Position numbers and translations under genes: made by a program. This document shows, piece by piece, positions 1-12,756 of a stretch of DNA of 64,000 bases. A model generated the notes under the pieces. The model was not told the origin of the DNA. It made no database searches and saw only the letters and a list, made by a program, of their open reading frames with translations. Position 1 is the stretch's first letter. Every line of letters begins with the position of its first letter. The stretch spans positions 682,001 through 746,000 of the forward strand of contig NZ_JAJVCN010000001.1 of NCBI RefSeq assembly GCF_021390435.2. Reading direction: 5' to 3'. This DNA comes from Kibdelosporangium philippinense (lineage in GTDB: Bacteria > Actinomycetota > Actinomycetes > Mycobacteriales > Pseudonocardiaceae).

Positions 1-1260
1 CCTGGCCGCCAACTGGGCAGCGAGTTTGCTTGGCAGCAAAGGATCCAAGTCCGCGGGCAACGACTTCAGCAGCCGATGCCCAGTAAGAAAATCGTTCTCC
101 TCATACGCCAGGTGCGCCTGGTAAGCCAGCTCGACCGGATCCGCAGTCACCAGCGGCGGCGAAGCCGCAGGATTCGGGACAGCCAAAGGAACATGCACGG
201 CATCGGCGGCTTCCAAAATGGACCGAATCCGCGAAGACTGCCGAGAGCTCCCATTCCGCGCGTCGAACTCCAAAGCCAGTTCCTGAGCCCGGGAAGTCAG
301 GTACGAGCGCAACTGTCCAGCTGTCGTCCGGGAAACCTCGCCACCCGGCATAGGCACCGCGAGCTCAACCCGATCGGAATCCAAGCGGCTCAGCAGCAAA
401 GCCGCACTGGCCGCGAAGTTCATCGTCCCGATAGGACTGGTCGCGTGATGGACCTGGTCGAGGTGTCGACGCAACAACTCCATGCCACGCGGCACGTTCC
501 CGGTCACGGCGCAGAACTCCAAGTGCAGCCCCACGTAACCCTGGCTCGCCTGCTCACGAGACTGCCGATACGCCACCAGATGCGCGTCCCGAGCCCGTTC
601 AACCTCGCCAAGAGCTGTCAACGCGGGCAGCAAAGCCGTCAGAACACCCTGTGGCTGCGTGCTGCACGTGAACCGCCCAGCCAATGCGGGTTCCGCATGG
701 CGTAGCGCTTCCTCATACCGTCCACGCATGACCAGGTGCTCGACCTGTTCCTCTACAACACAACCCGCGCAGTCGGACATGTCATCCCGCTCGGTCCCGA
801 TGAACCGCGCGAAGTGTTCGTCGGCCAACTCGAAATCGCCGACATGCGCCGCGGTCAAAGCACGCTGGCCCCACACCGGTTGCAGCGAGAAGCCGAAACG
901 CTTGTAGCGCGTCTCCAACGAGTCAGTGACCGAATCGATCTGCGCGAGAGTGAACCGGGGATCGCGCCGCAACCCCACCGGGATCCACTTGTGCGCCCAG
1001 TTCAGGCTGCGCATGTCGCTGTCGCTGAATACCGACGGGTCGCGTTTCTCGGCGTTGTGGCACCACGCGATCGGCGCGAGGATCAGGTCGTACCGGTTGA
1101 GGTAATAGCAGGACTCGATCAACGCGAGGCGGCAGGCCGCGGGCAGGTGCTTGTCGCCGCTCGTGTCCGCGGCGCGCGCGGCCCGCTCGAGCGCCTCGTG
1201 CTTGGCCATCCCGGTTGGCATGTCCAAGGCTTCGGTGAACAGCCGCAACGGATCGGTCAT
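1..1260 (-). CDS. Helical-repeat (TPR-like) protein, 3' end outside window
   Basis: The frame starts at ATG 1260 and stays open for 420 codons to the left edge, so the C-terminus is missing. The start (MTDPLRLFTEALDMPTG) overlaps the TGA of the upstream Hsp90 gene by 4 nt (ATGA), so the two are translationally coupled. The protein is rich in Ala, Leu, Arg and Glu, with repeated helix-turn-helix-like segments such as ALTAAHVGDFELADEHFARF, which suggests tetratricopeptide-like scaffolding. No catalytic motif, signal peptide or membrane segment is visible. The coupling suggests a partner or co-chaperone of the Hsp90 protein; that is inference. The repeat assignment is moderate because canonical TPR residues are not clearly conserved. 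Confidence 0.75.
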   Translation of the reverse strand, partial: MTDPLRLFTEALDMPTGMAKHEALERAARAADTSGDKHLPAACRLALIESCYYLNRYDLILAPIAWCHNAEKRDPSVFSDSDMRSLNWAHKWIPVGLRRDPRFTLAQIDSVTDSLETRYKRFGFSLQPVWGQRALTAAHVGDFELADEHFARFIGTERDDMSDCAGCVVEEQVEHLVMRGRYEEALRHAEPALAGRFTCSTQPQGVLTALLPALTALGEVERARDAHLVAYRQSREQASQGYVGLHLEFCAVTGNVPRGMELLRRHLDQVHHATSPIGTMNFAASAALLLSRLDSDRVELAVPMPGGEVSRTTAGQLRSYLTSRAQELALEFDARNGSSRQSSRIRSILEAADAVHVPLAVPNPAASPPLVTADPVELAYQAHLAYEENDFLTGHRLLKSLPADLDPLLPSKLAAQLAAR

Positions 1261-3014
1261 CGGCGCACCGCCCTGTCGAGCAGGTCGAGGAAGGAGCGGT
1301 TGAGCGCGGCGGTGTCCTTCGGTCGCATCGGCCGCCTTGACTGCAGCAGCGCGTGCACATACAAGGATTCCACGGTCAGCTCGGCGAGCTTCTTGTCGGT
1401 CAGCTCGGAAAGCCTTTGCACCAGAGGATTACGTGTGTTCAGCACGAGTTGCTGGCTCGCGGTCGACGCCGGTTCGGCGAGCTGCCCGAGCAACTCCGCC
1501 CACAGCGGGTCGGCCTCCGCGCTGATCTCCGCGGTGTCACGCTGCCGTTCCCGGTCGGCATCCGTGATCAACAAGGCGGGCAACGAAACCGGGTCGAACT
1601 CCCGCGGCACGGCCTCGCAGTCGTGCCTGTCCAGCACGCCCTGCGCGAGCTGCAGGCTGGTCCGCAACTCGGCCTCGATCGCCGGATCCGGCCGGTCCAT
1701 GGTCGCGAGCAGCTCGCTGGGCACGACCCGGCGCGTCGTGGCAGGACCGTCGACCTCGCTGAGACGCCGCATCAACTCCGAGTCGTACGCGTACCCGGCG
1801 TTCAACAAGCCAAGACCCTGCGCCTGGGCAACCGGAGCGAGCTGACGGAACTCGTCCACATCTGAGGTGAACAAAATGGTGTTGTAGCGACGGCGGAACT
1901 GACGCAACGTCACGTTCCCGTCAGTGGTCTCGAACGGCAGCCAGTGCTCGACGAGCCGGAGCAGCTCGTCGTCGACCAGGGCCACCGACTTCATCCCCAG
2001 CTGGTGTTTGGCCAGCAACGCGGCGGCCCGGTCCGGCTCGGTCGCGCCGAGCCGCACGAGCCAGTCCTTCAACACAGTGCCGAGTTCGTCGCGGATCGCG
2101 AGCAACGTCTCATCCTGGTAGAGCGACTCACGGCTCGCGGTCGGCCGCAGCGCCGAGGAATTCACCGCACAGCGCACGAAATACGCCCAGTCGGGGAGCA
2201 GTCCTTCGACTGAATCGCCGACAAGCATGCGCTTCAAGTAGATCCGGTGTGCCTGCCGGGAACCGGGATAGGCCGCGTCCGGCATCACGAACGCGGCGCC
2301 GGTCAAACCGGCCGCGGGGATGTCCAGCGGCAAGATCTCGAACGGACGGAAGCCGAACGTGCGCTCGCAGTACTCGGTCATCCGCTCGGTGTAGTCGGCG
2401 CCAAGCGTCCACGGCAGCGACGGTTGCGTCAGAAGCTGGTCGCCGATCAGCACATCGACCGGCAACAGTTCGCCGAATTCCCGTGCCAGCGCCAAGACCA
2501 TGTCGTGCTGCAGCCAGTGCTCGGCGTCCTTGCGCGGCACCAGAGTCACGGTCGTGCCGACCTCGTCGCGGGCTGTGTCGTCGGCCACTACTTCATAGGT
2601 GCCGGATGAGTCCGCGGTCCACCGCGCCGCTGGGCCACCCTTGGCCGAGCGGCTGACCAGCCGGATCTCGTCGGCGACCAGAAAACACGAGAGCAGCCCG
2701 ACACCGAACTGGCCGAGGAAGTTCTGCCGTGCGAAGCCAAGCTCGTCACGCTTGGAGGTACGACCGAGCGTGGACAACAAGGTGTGCACCTCGTCCTCGG
2801 TCAGTCCTACGCCGCTGTCGGAAATCCGCAGTGTGCCGTCACCGGTTTGCTCGGCCGGTTCGATCGCGATCCACGCCGGACCGCCGTCCCGCGCGGTGAT
2901 CGCGTCCATCGCGTTCTGCAGCAGTTCCCGGATGTAGACCCGAGGGCTGGAATAGAGATGCTGGCTGAGCAGCTCGATGATGCCTCGGAGATCGACGCCG
3001 AACGATCTGGACAT
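1257..3014 (-). CDS. HSP90 family ATPase
   Basis: A 585-residue GHKL-fold chaperone. The start MSRSFGVDLRGI (ATG 3014) matches the usual N-terminus of actinobacterial Hsp90 family proteins; an in-frame upstream ATG at 3050 would add 12 unlikely residues. The ATP site is complete: ELLQNAMDAI (N-box with Glu and Asn, about residue 30), SDSGVGL (DxGxG, about residue 65) and GQFGVGLLSCF (glycine lid). A middle domain follows, and the C-terminal part is short compared with E. coli HtpG (about 625 residues). It lacks organelle signals and should be cytosolic. It is divergent from pheS and is followed at a 4-nt overlap by a helical-repeat gene. The Hsp90 fold is certain; client specificity cannot be read from the sequence. 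Confidence 0.93.
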   Translation of the reverse strand: MSRSFGVDLRGIIELLSQHLYSSPRVYIRELLQNAMDAITARDGGPAWIAIEPAEQTGDGTLRISDSGVGLTEDEVHTLLSTLGRTSKRDELGFARQNFLGQFGVGLLSCFLVADEIRLVSRSAKGGPAARWTADSSGTYEVVADDTARDEVGTTVTLVPRKDAEHWLQHDMVLALAREFGELLPVDVLIGDQLLTQPSLPWTLGADYTERMTEYCERTFGFRPFEILPLDIPAAGLTGAAFVMPDAAYPGSRQAHRIYLKRMLVGDSVEGLLPDWAYFVRCAVNSSALRPTASRESLYQDETLLAIRDELGTVLKDWLVRLGATEPDRAAALLAKHQLGMKSVALVDDELLRLVEHWLPFETTDGNVTLRQFRRRYNTILFTSDVDEFRQLAPVAQAQGLGLLNAGYAYDSELMRRLSEVDGPATTRRVVPSELLATMDRPDPAIEAELRTSLQLAQGVLDRHDCEAVPREFDPVSLPALLITDADRERQRDTAEISAEADPLWAELLGQLAEPASTASQQLVLNTRNPLVQRLSELTDKKLAELTVESLYVHALLQSRRPMRPKDTAALNRSFLDLLDRAVRR

Positions 3015-6995
<3,981 letters not shown>

Positions 6996-7008
6996 GCCGC
7001 CGTGTAGT

Positions 7009-7041
7009 GATCAGGCGAGGTCAACGGGGCCTCGCCTGATC
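7009..7041 (+). terminator. Hairpin terminator after pheT
   Basis: A perfect 12-bp inverted repeat, GATCAGGCGAGG / CCTCGCCTGATC, with a 9-nt loop, starting 13 nt after the pheT stop. There is no clear U-tract, which is common for actinobacterial terminators. Confidence 0.7.
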
Positions 7042-7116
7042 GCTTGTCCCAGTCCAGGTTTCAGTCCAGGTGGGCCGGGCTGTGGCCATCCATCGGCCCA
7101 CCTTCGATCACAGCGC

Positions 7117-7539
7117 TTGACGATGCTGCCCGTCGCTGAATTCGGCTCTGTCTCAGGAAGATTGCTGGACCGGGGCGGTGTGCCGCATCCCGGAGTCCGG
7201 CTGGATCTGACTGATCCGAAAGGGACTTCCGGGTCGGGCTCGGTCTTCACCGACAACAGCGGCGCTTCCGGTTTTCCCAACGGCGACCGGGTGATTACCT
7301 GATCCGGTTCTTCTGGCGGGACCAGACCACTCAGTGGTACGCGGGCCAGCTCAAGCGGTCGCTTGCCAAGATCGTGACTGTCCGCGCGAGCGAGGATGCC
7401 GGACGGGGTCGCGACTTTCCGTACGCTCCGGGCCTGGGGCTGGGAGTTTTTCGTCAACCAACCAGAGGGCGGCTACATCGGCCACGACCTCTTCCCAGGC
7501 CCGATGACCAGCGTGGCGACGACGTTGACCCCGAAGTAG
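7117..7539 (+). pseudogene. Broken secreted-protein fragment, carboxypeptidase-regulatory/Cna-B-like fold
   Basis: Coding-like sequence is split over two frames. Frame 1 gives SVSGRLLDRGGVPHPGVRLDL and VFTDNSGASGFPNGD, typical of a carboxypeptidase-regulatory or SdrD/Cna-B-like beta-sandwich repeat. At about 7293 the reading continues in another frame as GDYLIRFFWRDQTTQWYAGQ. It then returns to frame 1 as WGWEFFVNQPEGGYIGHDLF and ends at TAG 7537. At least two frameshifts and one stop are needed to join the pieces, and no signal peptide or start remains. It is a decayed remnant lying just upstream of the AlkD-like gene. The fold assignment rests on the G-x-V-x-D-x-x-G-x-x-x-x-G-V pattern. Confidence 0.6.
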
Positions 7540-7548
7540 TCTGCGGGC

Positions 7549-8226
7549 ATGAGCACTTTGGTCGACGCGGTCCGGACAGAGCTCAAGCGCGCGGCTGATC
7601 CGGCGAAGGCGCCGGAGATGCAGCGGTACATGAAGTCCGAAATGCCGTTTCGTGGCGTGGCCAAGCCGGAACGGGCCGCGTTGGCCAAGAAACTCTTCGC
7701 TTCGTACGTCATGTCCGATGTGGACGAACTGCGGGCCACCGCTCTTGAGCTGTGGCGCGACGCGGAGTACCGCGAAGAGCGCTATGTCGCCATCGACCTG
7801 ACCGGCGACCGCCGGTACAAGCAGTGGCAGACCAAGGATTTGCTGCCGATGTACGACGAGATGATCGTGACCGGCGCGTGGTGGGATTTCGTCGACGAGG
7901 TCGCGATCCGGCGTGTCGGGCCGATCTTGCTCATGCAGTGGGACGAGGTCGTGCCGATCATCCGGGCGTGGGCGACCGACGAGGATCTCTGGCGGCGCCG
8001 GACATCGGTCATCTGTCAGGTCGGCGCGAAGACCGAAGTGGACACCGAGCTGCTCGCCGAGACCATCGAGGCGAACATCAACGACAAGGATTTCTTCCTG
8101 CGCAAGGGAATTGGCTGGGCGCTGCGTCAGCATTCCAAAGTGGACACGGCCTGGGTGCGCACGTTCGTCAGCACGCACCCAGACCTTTCACCGTTGTCCA
8201 GGAAAGAGGCAGCTAAGTACCTCTAG
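7549..8226 (+). CDS. DNA alkylation repair protein (AlkD-like HEAT repeats)
   Basis: A 225-residue all-helical protein matching the AlkC/AlkD alkylpurine glycosylase superfamily. It starts MSTLVDAVRTELKRAADPAKAPEMQRYMKSEM and contains the characteristic segments AlaLeuGluLeuTrp(ArgAsp), EEERY-like REERYVAIDLTGD, and KDLLPMYDEMIVTGAWWDFVDEVA, where AlkD-type enzymes carry conserved Trp/Asp residues. These HEAT-like enzymes excise N3- and N7-alkylated purines. There is no recognisable Shine-Dalgarno before ATG 7549, so the start is less sure than the frame. Its 3' end overlaps the convergent membrane protein gene by 14 bp. Monocistronic as far as visible. Confidence 0.88.
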   Translation: MSTLVDAVRTELKRAADPAKAPEMQRYMKSEMPFRGVAKPERAALAKKLFASYVMSDVDELRATALELWRDAEYREERYVAIDLTGDRRYKQWQTKDLLPMYDEMIVTGAWWDFVDEVAIRRVGPILLMQWDEVVPIIRAWATDEDLWRRRTSVICQVGAKTEVDTELLAETIEANINDKDFFLRKGIGWALRQHSKVDTAWVRTFVSTHPDLSPLSRKEAAKYL

Positions 8227-8740
8227 GCCCGGTGAGCGCGTACGCCGCCAAGCCGACCGTGCCGAGCACTGAAGCCATCACAACCGCAGGGGTGGAGTCC
8301 GCGCTCTGGGCGAGCCACATCAAGGCCTCGTTGTCCGGTTGGCCGACTATGCACACAGCGACCCAGAGGGCGGGTAACGTCCATGCCAGCTGATTACCCA
8401 GCACCGCCGTGGCCAAACCTGTCAATCCGGCGAGTCCCGCTGTGTCGCGCAACACCACGGACATGTCCCACAGATCGACCGCTGTGACCAGCCCAAACAC
8501 CGCCAAACCGACCATGACGAGGTGCGTTGCACGCCACAGCGGCCACGGAATGGCCCCGGTGCGGTCGAGCTGAACGTCCGCCCCGGCAAGTCCGGCGGAC
8601 GTCACGGCCACACCCATTGCCACGGTGAGCAGCAGGATTTCCACAGCACGGCTGTCCAACGCCCATACACCGACCGTGACCAGCACGAGCGTTGCCAACG
8701 CGGCGGGCACACCACGACTCCGCAAATACAGAACGAGCAC
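8213..8740 (-). CDS. Hydrophobic protein, probable ABC exporter membrane subunit
   Basis: A 175-residue protein with about five hydrophobic segments (for example AALATLVLVTVGVWAL, ILLLTVAMGVAVTSAGLAGA, HLVMVGLAVFGLVTAVDLW). The GTG start at 8740 lies 1 nt after the TGA of the upstream permease gene, so it is co-translated. No family could be named. Its place as the last gene of the tetR-sigma-anti-sigma-ABC series suggests a second membrane component of the exporter. The 3' end overlaps the convergent AlkD-like gene. Confidence 0.75.
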   Translation of the reverse strand: MLVLYLRSRGVPAALATLVLVTVGVWALDSRAVEILLLTVAMGVAVTSAGLAGADVQLDRTGAIPWPLWRATHLVMVGLAVFGLVTAVDLWDMSVVLRDTAGLAGLTGLATAVLGNQLAWTLPALWVAVCIVGQPDNEALMWLAQSADSTPAVVMASVLGTVGLAAYALTGPRGT

Positions 8741-8741
8741 G

Positions 8742-10052
8742 TCAGCACTCCTGCGCGGAGGCGCGCAGTTCGGCGACACGAGCCGGTTGTTGGTCGGCGG
8801 GCAATGCGTGCAGGTCGTCCCAGACTCGTTTCGCGATGGCTTCGCCGTTGGGATACGACATGTTCGTGAGCACCGTGGGCGCCAGTTCGCCGTCGAACCA
8901 CGACGCCACGACCACTCGTTTGGCCTGGGACATGGCCGCTCGTTCCAAGTCACCGCATCGCATGGGTTGGCTGCCCGCGAGAACGGCTCGCTTGCTGTTT
9001 CGGTGGAACGCCGGGTCGTCGAAATGGAAGTAGACGACACCGGGTCGCTGCGGCAAGGAAGACATGTGGATCAGGCGGACCGGGGCTTCTTCGACCGTGG
9101 TCGGTGCGTCCGGCAGCTTTGTCAGTTGCGTCAACGCTTCCCGGAACGGGCCTTCGATCTCAGCCCGTCGATGTTCGTGCATCTTGGTGATGCACAAGCG
9201 ATCTTCACACTGCAAGGCGGCCGCTGAGGAGTTCAGTGTGAACGTATCCACACTGGACGACGGTAGAAGTGGATAGACGATCGCCAACGCGGCAACCGCG
9301 GGCAGAAGTGCGAGCAGCCGCGCTTTGGTGCTGATCAATGCCAGCAAGCCGAATCCAGTCGTGGCCAATGCCAGGAACCACAGGCCCTGCAGCAGGTTCA
9401 CCCGGGTCGACAGTTGCGTGAAAATGTCAGGTTGATCGCCGAACGCTGGCACAAGCAGCGTGTACTGATGCGACACCATGCCCTGCAGGACGCTGCCTTC
9501 TGTCTCCGGGCCGCCGACGATGCCGAACGCCATCGCGAGGATGCCGAGGACACCGAGGATTGGCGCGGTCAGCAGGGACGGCAGGAGCCTGCCGATGCCC
9601 ATTCCGACGAGCACCGCGGCGTTGAGCGACAGGATGCCGACCAGCGTGACCGGAACCCAACTGATGTCCATATAGGACGAGTTCACGAAGACCTGAACCG
9701 CGCCGAGCACAAAGAAAGCCAGATAGGCACCGGTCACTCCGACACACATGGCCAGCGTGGGCGGAGCGGCCCGCGTCAACGCCTGTTTGGGCATTGTGGA
9801 CAACAGTTCGTCCATTGTGGCCCGCCTGTTGCGCCTGCCTTGCCACGCACCGGCAGCCAACGCGAACGGCCACGTCAGGTGGAGAGTGAAGCGCTGCCAC
9901 ATGGCAAGCGCGGTCCACTCCGCGGTCCACGCGTCGGTACCCCAACTCCACGGGCCTTGCAGTAGGTAGAAGTAGGCGAGGCTGATCAACAGGATCAGCA
10001 GACCTGTCCACAGCGCCGCCGAGCGACGAAGTTCGATGCGAAGAGCCCTCAT
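8742..10052 (-). CDS. ABC transporter permease-like membrane protein
   Basis: A 436-residue protein starting MRALRIELRRSAALWTGLLI at ATG 10052, which overlaps the ATPase stop by 4 nt. About six to seven transmembrane segments occupy residues 10-285, with layout typical of ABC-2-type export permeases. A C-terminal soluble part of about 150 residues follows (NSSAAALQCEDRLCITKMHEH onward), with two cysteines and no known motif; its side of the membrane is unclear. The neighbouring ATPase, anti-sigma and sigma genes indicate an exporter controlled by an envelope or stress signal. The substrate is unknown. Confidence 0.82.
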   Translation of the reverse strand: MRALRIELRRSAALWTGLLILLISLAYFYLLQGPWSWGTDAWTAEWTALAMWQRFTLHLTWPFALAAGAWQGRRNRRATMDELLSTMPKQALTRAAPPTLAMCVGVTGAYLAFFVLGAVQVFVNSSYMDISWVPVTLVGILSLNAAVLVGMGIGRLLPSLLTAPILGVLGILAMAFGIVGGPETEGSVLQGMVSHQYTLLVPAFGDQPDIFTQLSTRVNLLQGLWFLALATTGFGLLALISTKARLLALLPAVAALAIVYPLLPSSSVDTFTLNSSAAALQCEDRLCITKMHEHRRAEIEGPFREALTQLTKLPDAPTTVEEAPVRLIHMSSLPQRPGVVYFHFDDPAFHRNSKRAVLAGSQPMRCGDLERAAMSQAKRVVVASWFDGELAPTVLTNMSYPNGEAIAKRVWDDLHALPADQQPARVAELRASAQEC

Positions 10053-10834
10053 CGCGCACGCCCCAGCAAAGCCGAGTAACCGCGCTCGGTCGGGCTGTCG
10101 CCGACATCGGAGTCGCCACCGGCCGCGGCCAAAGTCTCCGGAGTCCCTTGGAAAACCAGCTTTCCGTCGGCCATCAACACGACATCGGTGCACGCGGCGG
10201 CGACGTCTTCGACCAGATGTGTCGACACGACGACACACGTGTCCCCGCTCAACGACCGCAGGAGTTCGCGGAACTGGATGCGCTGCGCGGGATCCAGGCC
10301 AGCGGTCGGCTCGTCCAGCAACAGAATCCGCGGGTCGTTGACAATGGCCTGCGCGATGCCCGCACGCCGGATCATGCCGCCGGACAACGTCTTCATCTTG
10401 TCATCGGCACGGGAAGCCAGATCGGTTCGGTCGATCGCACGCTGTACAGCGCCAGGAATCTCATTCTTCGGCATCTCCTTGAGCCACGCCATGTATTCGA
10501 CGAACTCACGCACGGTGAACCGCGGATAGAAGCCGAACTGCTGTGGCAGATAACCGATTTCCCGCCTGATCGGCCGAAGATCGCGCCCACTCGGCGTGGT
10601 TCCCATCAGTTCGAGCGACCCACCAGCCGGACTGAGAACAGTTGCCAGCGCACGGATCAGCGTCGTCTTACCAGCGCCATTCGGCCCAAGAATGCCGTGC
10701 ACGCCAATGCCCATGGACAGATCCATCCCATTGACCGCCATTCGGCGCCCAGCCCGCACCCGCAGGCCGGAGGTGTGGATCTCCCATGCGTACGTCGTCG
10801 GCGCGGTCTCCGCCGTCTTCACAACGCGACTCAA
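10049..10834 (-). CDS. ABC exporter ATP-binding protein
   Basis: A 261-residue nucleotide-binding domain: Walker A GPNGAGKTT, Q-loop GYLPQQFGFYP, signature LSGGMIRRAGIAQA, Walker B ILLLDEPTAGLDP and H-loop STHLVED. This is the usual pattern for ABC-2 export systems. I chose TTG 10834 because AGGGGAG lies immediately upstream; a longer frame reading back through the preceding gene gives an unlikely Cys/Trp-rich N-terminus, and GTG 10822 is an alternative. It sits 10 nt after the zf-HC2 gene and overlaps the permease gene by 4 nt, so it belongs to the same operon. Confidence 0.92.
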   Translation of the reverse strand: MSRVVKTAETAPTTYAWEIHTSGLRVRAGRRMAVNGMDLSMGIGVHGILGPNGAGKTTLIRALATVLSPAGGSLELMGTTPSGRDLRPIRREIGYLPQQFGFYPRFTVREFVEYMAWLKEMPKNEIPGAVQRAIDRTDLASRADDKMKTLSGGMIRRAGIAQAIVNDPRILLLDEPTAGLDPAQRIQFRELLRSLSGDTCVVVSTHLVEDVAAACTDVVLMADGKLVFQGTPETLAAAGGDSDVGDSPTERGYSALLGRAR

Positions 10835-10844
10835 TATTCTCCCC

Positions 10845-11606
10845 TCAACGCAGCAATCGTGCGTACGCATCGCTGCGCAGCGACAAAACGGCAACGCACC
10901 CGGCAATGGACAACGCCCAGAAGGGCAAACTGGCAGGCTGCAGCACCACCGGCAATTGATCCTCAACCACACTCGGGCCAGCGACAACCAAGACCCACAG
11001 CGCGCCAAGAACGATCGCGGCCCGCGTAACCCCGATCATCAGCCCGAAAGCCAGCGCGCCGGTCGTGAAAGCCAAGCACGGCAACAACCACAGCGCAGGT
11101 GAGGCGTTAACTGGCAATCCAGCAAGGAAAAGCGCGGGAATCACAAGGAGAAGAACTGAAGACGTCCGTCGCAGGATCAGCTCTATGCCCGCGCGAGGCG
11201 TTCCCGCGACGAGTTCGTGCATCGAATCGACGCTCTTGTTCCACGATGCCGCCACCCCGACGAGAGGAGCGATCGGCGCGAACAGGAGCACAAGTGAGGT
11301 ACTGAGCGGCGCTACGAGGTCGAGCAACATCGCCACCGCCGCCACCAGGATCGTCATCCCAATCCACGGCAAACCCGCGGGCGCGACGCGAAAACTGCGC
11401 CGACGCTTCGCGGGCACCTCGGCGGGCGTGAGTCCGGCCCATATCGTGTCGAGCAATGGCGTGACGTGCTTAGCGTGTGAGGCCAGGACCTGACGGCAGG
11501 GCGCGCACGTTTCCATGTGCGCTTCCAAAGCCCACGCCTGGTCCGCAGGGATGTCCGTATCCCCATTGGCGTACCTGCGGACCAGGTCCTCCGACACGTG
11601 ACTCAT
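10845..11606 (-). CDS. Zinc-finger (zf-HC2) membrane anti-sigma factor
   Basis: A 253-residue protein. The N-terminal cytosolic part carries the H-x3-C-x2-C anti-sigma zinc motif (HMETCAPC, about residue 30) after MSHVSEDLVRRYANGD. About six hydrophobic segments follow from residue 75, for example GMTILVAAVAMLLDLVAPL and LLLVIPALFLAGLPVNA. The start overlaps the sigma gene stop by 4 nt (ATGA). It is expected to bind and inhibit the upstream ECF sigma factor at the membrane until a signal releases it. The multi-pass membrane part is larger than in single-pass anti-sigma factors, as in several actinobacterial ABC-linked systems. Confidence 0.88.
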   Translation of the reverse strand: MSHVSEDLVRRYANGDTDIPADQAWALEAHMETCAPCRQVLASHAKHVTPLLDTIWAGLTPAEVPAKRRRSFRVAPAGLPWIGMTILVAAVAMLLDLVAPLSTSLVLLFAPIAPLVGVAASWNKSVDSMHELVAGTPRAGIELILRRTSSVLLLVIPALFLAGLPVNASPALWLLPCLAFTTGALAFGLMIGVTRAAIVLGALWVLVVAGPSVVEDQLPVVLQPASLPFWALSIAGCVAVLSLRSDAYARLLR

Positions 11607-12133
11607 GACAGCGCCTCCCTAAGCAGGGTCCGCGCTCGACGCGCTCGGGTCTTCACGGTTCCTTCTGGCACTCCGAGCAGCACCGACGTCTCACGGACGG
11701 TCAGCCCGTCGAGCACCATCGCCTGTAGGACGTCACGCAGCTCGGGCGCCAGCCTGTCCAGCGCGGCTCCCAGCTCAGTTCCGACCGTCCCCGCCAGCGC
11801 CTCTTCTTCGGCGGCTGGCGACTCGTGCCGGACTTCGTGCCGAATCTCGGCTTGCTTCTTCTGCTTGCGGAATGCGTCTACAAGCCTGTGTGCCGCGATG
11901 GTCCACAACCACCCGACCGCGCTGCCGTCGACCGCCGCGCCCGCGAAACCACCCGCCGCCCGCCACACCGCGAGGTACGTCTCCTGCATGACCTCGGCGA
12001 CGACCTGGTCGTCTGGGCACCGGCGGCGCAACCGTACTGCCAACCACGGTGACGTCCGGCGGTAAAGCTCTTCGAAGGCCGCCCGGTCGCCTTTGGCGAT
12101 CCGGCGGACCAACGCCGCCTCGTCATCCGTCAT
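11603..12133 (-). CDS. ECF RNA polymerase sigma factor
   Basis: A 176-residue sigma-70 family group 4 factor. Region 2 lies around residues 20-90 (DRAAFEELYRRTSPWLAVRL, DDQVVAEVMQETYLAVWR) and region 4 around 115-170 (APELRDVLQAMVLDGLTVRE, LGVPEGTVKTRARRARTLL). It lies 6 nt after the tetR stop and overlaps the anti-sigma gene, so sigma, anti-sigma and exporter form one transcription unit that may also read through from tetR. The promoter it recognises cannot be told from the window. Confidence 0.93.
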   Translation of the reverse strand: MTDDEAALVRRIAKGDRAAFEELYRRTSPWLAVRLRRRCPDDQVVAEVMQETYLAVWRAAGGFAGAAVDGSAVGWLWTIAAHRLVDAFRKQKKQAEIRHEVRHESPAAEEEALAGTVGTELGAALDRLAPELRDVLQAMVLDGLTVRETSVLLGVPEGTVKTRARRARTLLREALS

Positions 12134-12139
12134 GCCCAG

Positions 12140-12709
12140 CTAGACGCTGGTGGATCTGGTTCGGTTTTGGTTTTCGGGATTTTCTTCGAAGCCAAGCGTG
12201 GCCCATGCCGCGTCCACCGCGACTTTCCGCAGCTCATCCTGGGGCACGTTGGCGAATTCGACCGTGCAGTCCTGTAGGCCGCCCAACGCGATCGTCGCCC
12301 TCACGGAGTCGGCGAGGGTCGGCTCCGGGCCAAGCAGCATCGCCGCGACCCGTCCGCGCCAAGCGAGCACGAGCTCGATCACGCCGAGCTCGCTGAGCGT
12401 GCTCAGCTCCTGGACGAACAGGATGATGTCTTTGCGGTGGACGTAATGGAAGTCGAAGTAGCCGTCGAGCAGGGCACGCTTGTCCACTGGTGTCTTGGCT
12501 TCGTACTGCAGCAGGAACTGCTCGCCCCCGTCCAGCACCGGCTGGATGATGCTGCGGACCAGGTCTTCGCGGGACGAGAAGTGGTAGTACAGGGCCGGTT
12601 TGCTGATGCCCAGCCGGTCGGCGATTTCTCGCAGGCTGGTCTTCTGCACGCCTTGGGCCGCGAAGAGGTCGCGAGCGGCGTCCAGAATGCGTTGTTTCGT
12701 ATCGGCCAC
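12140..12709 (-). CDS. TetR family transcriptional regulator
   Basis: A 189-residue repressor-type protein. The N-terminal helix-turn-helix spans about residues 7-50 (ILDAARDLFAAQGVQKTSLR, ADRLGISKPALYYHFSSRED), followed by a helical ligand-binding domain. It is divergent from a flavin monooxygenase, and the gap contains three 18-bp palindromes of the TGACYTACCGGYAAGTCA type, so autorepression and control of the monooxygenase are likely. The stop lies only 6 nt before the ECF sigma start, so tetR may also head the exporter operon. The ligand is unknown. Confidence 0.93.
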   Translation of the reverse strand: MADTKQRILDAARDLFAAQGVQKTSLREIADRLGISKPALYYHFSSREDLVRSIIQPVLDGGEQFLLQYEAKTPVDKRALLDGYFDFHYVHRKDIILFVQELSTLSELGVIELVLAWRGRVAAMLLGPEPTLADSVRATIALGGLQDCTVEFANVPQDELRKVAVDAAWATLGFEENPENQNRTRSTSV

Positions 12710-12723
12710 GGAAGAAGAGTAAG

Positions 12724-12741
12724 TGACCTACCGGCAGGTCA
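12724..12741. promoter_or_regulatory. TetR-type operator, site 1
   Basis: TGACCTACCGGCAGGTCA is an imperfect 18-bp palindrome, 14 nt upstream of the tetR start. It shares the TGACYTACCG core with the two other sites in this gap. Confidence 0.6.
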
Positions 12742-12756
12742 GCCGCCCGGATACCG

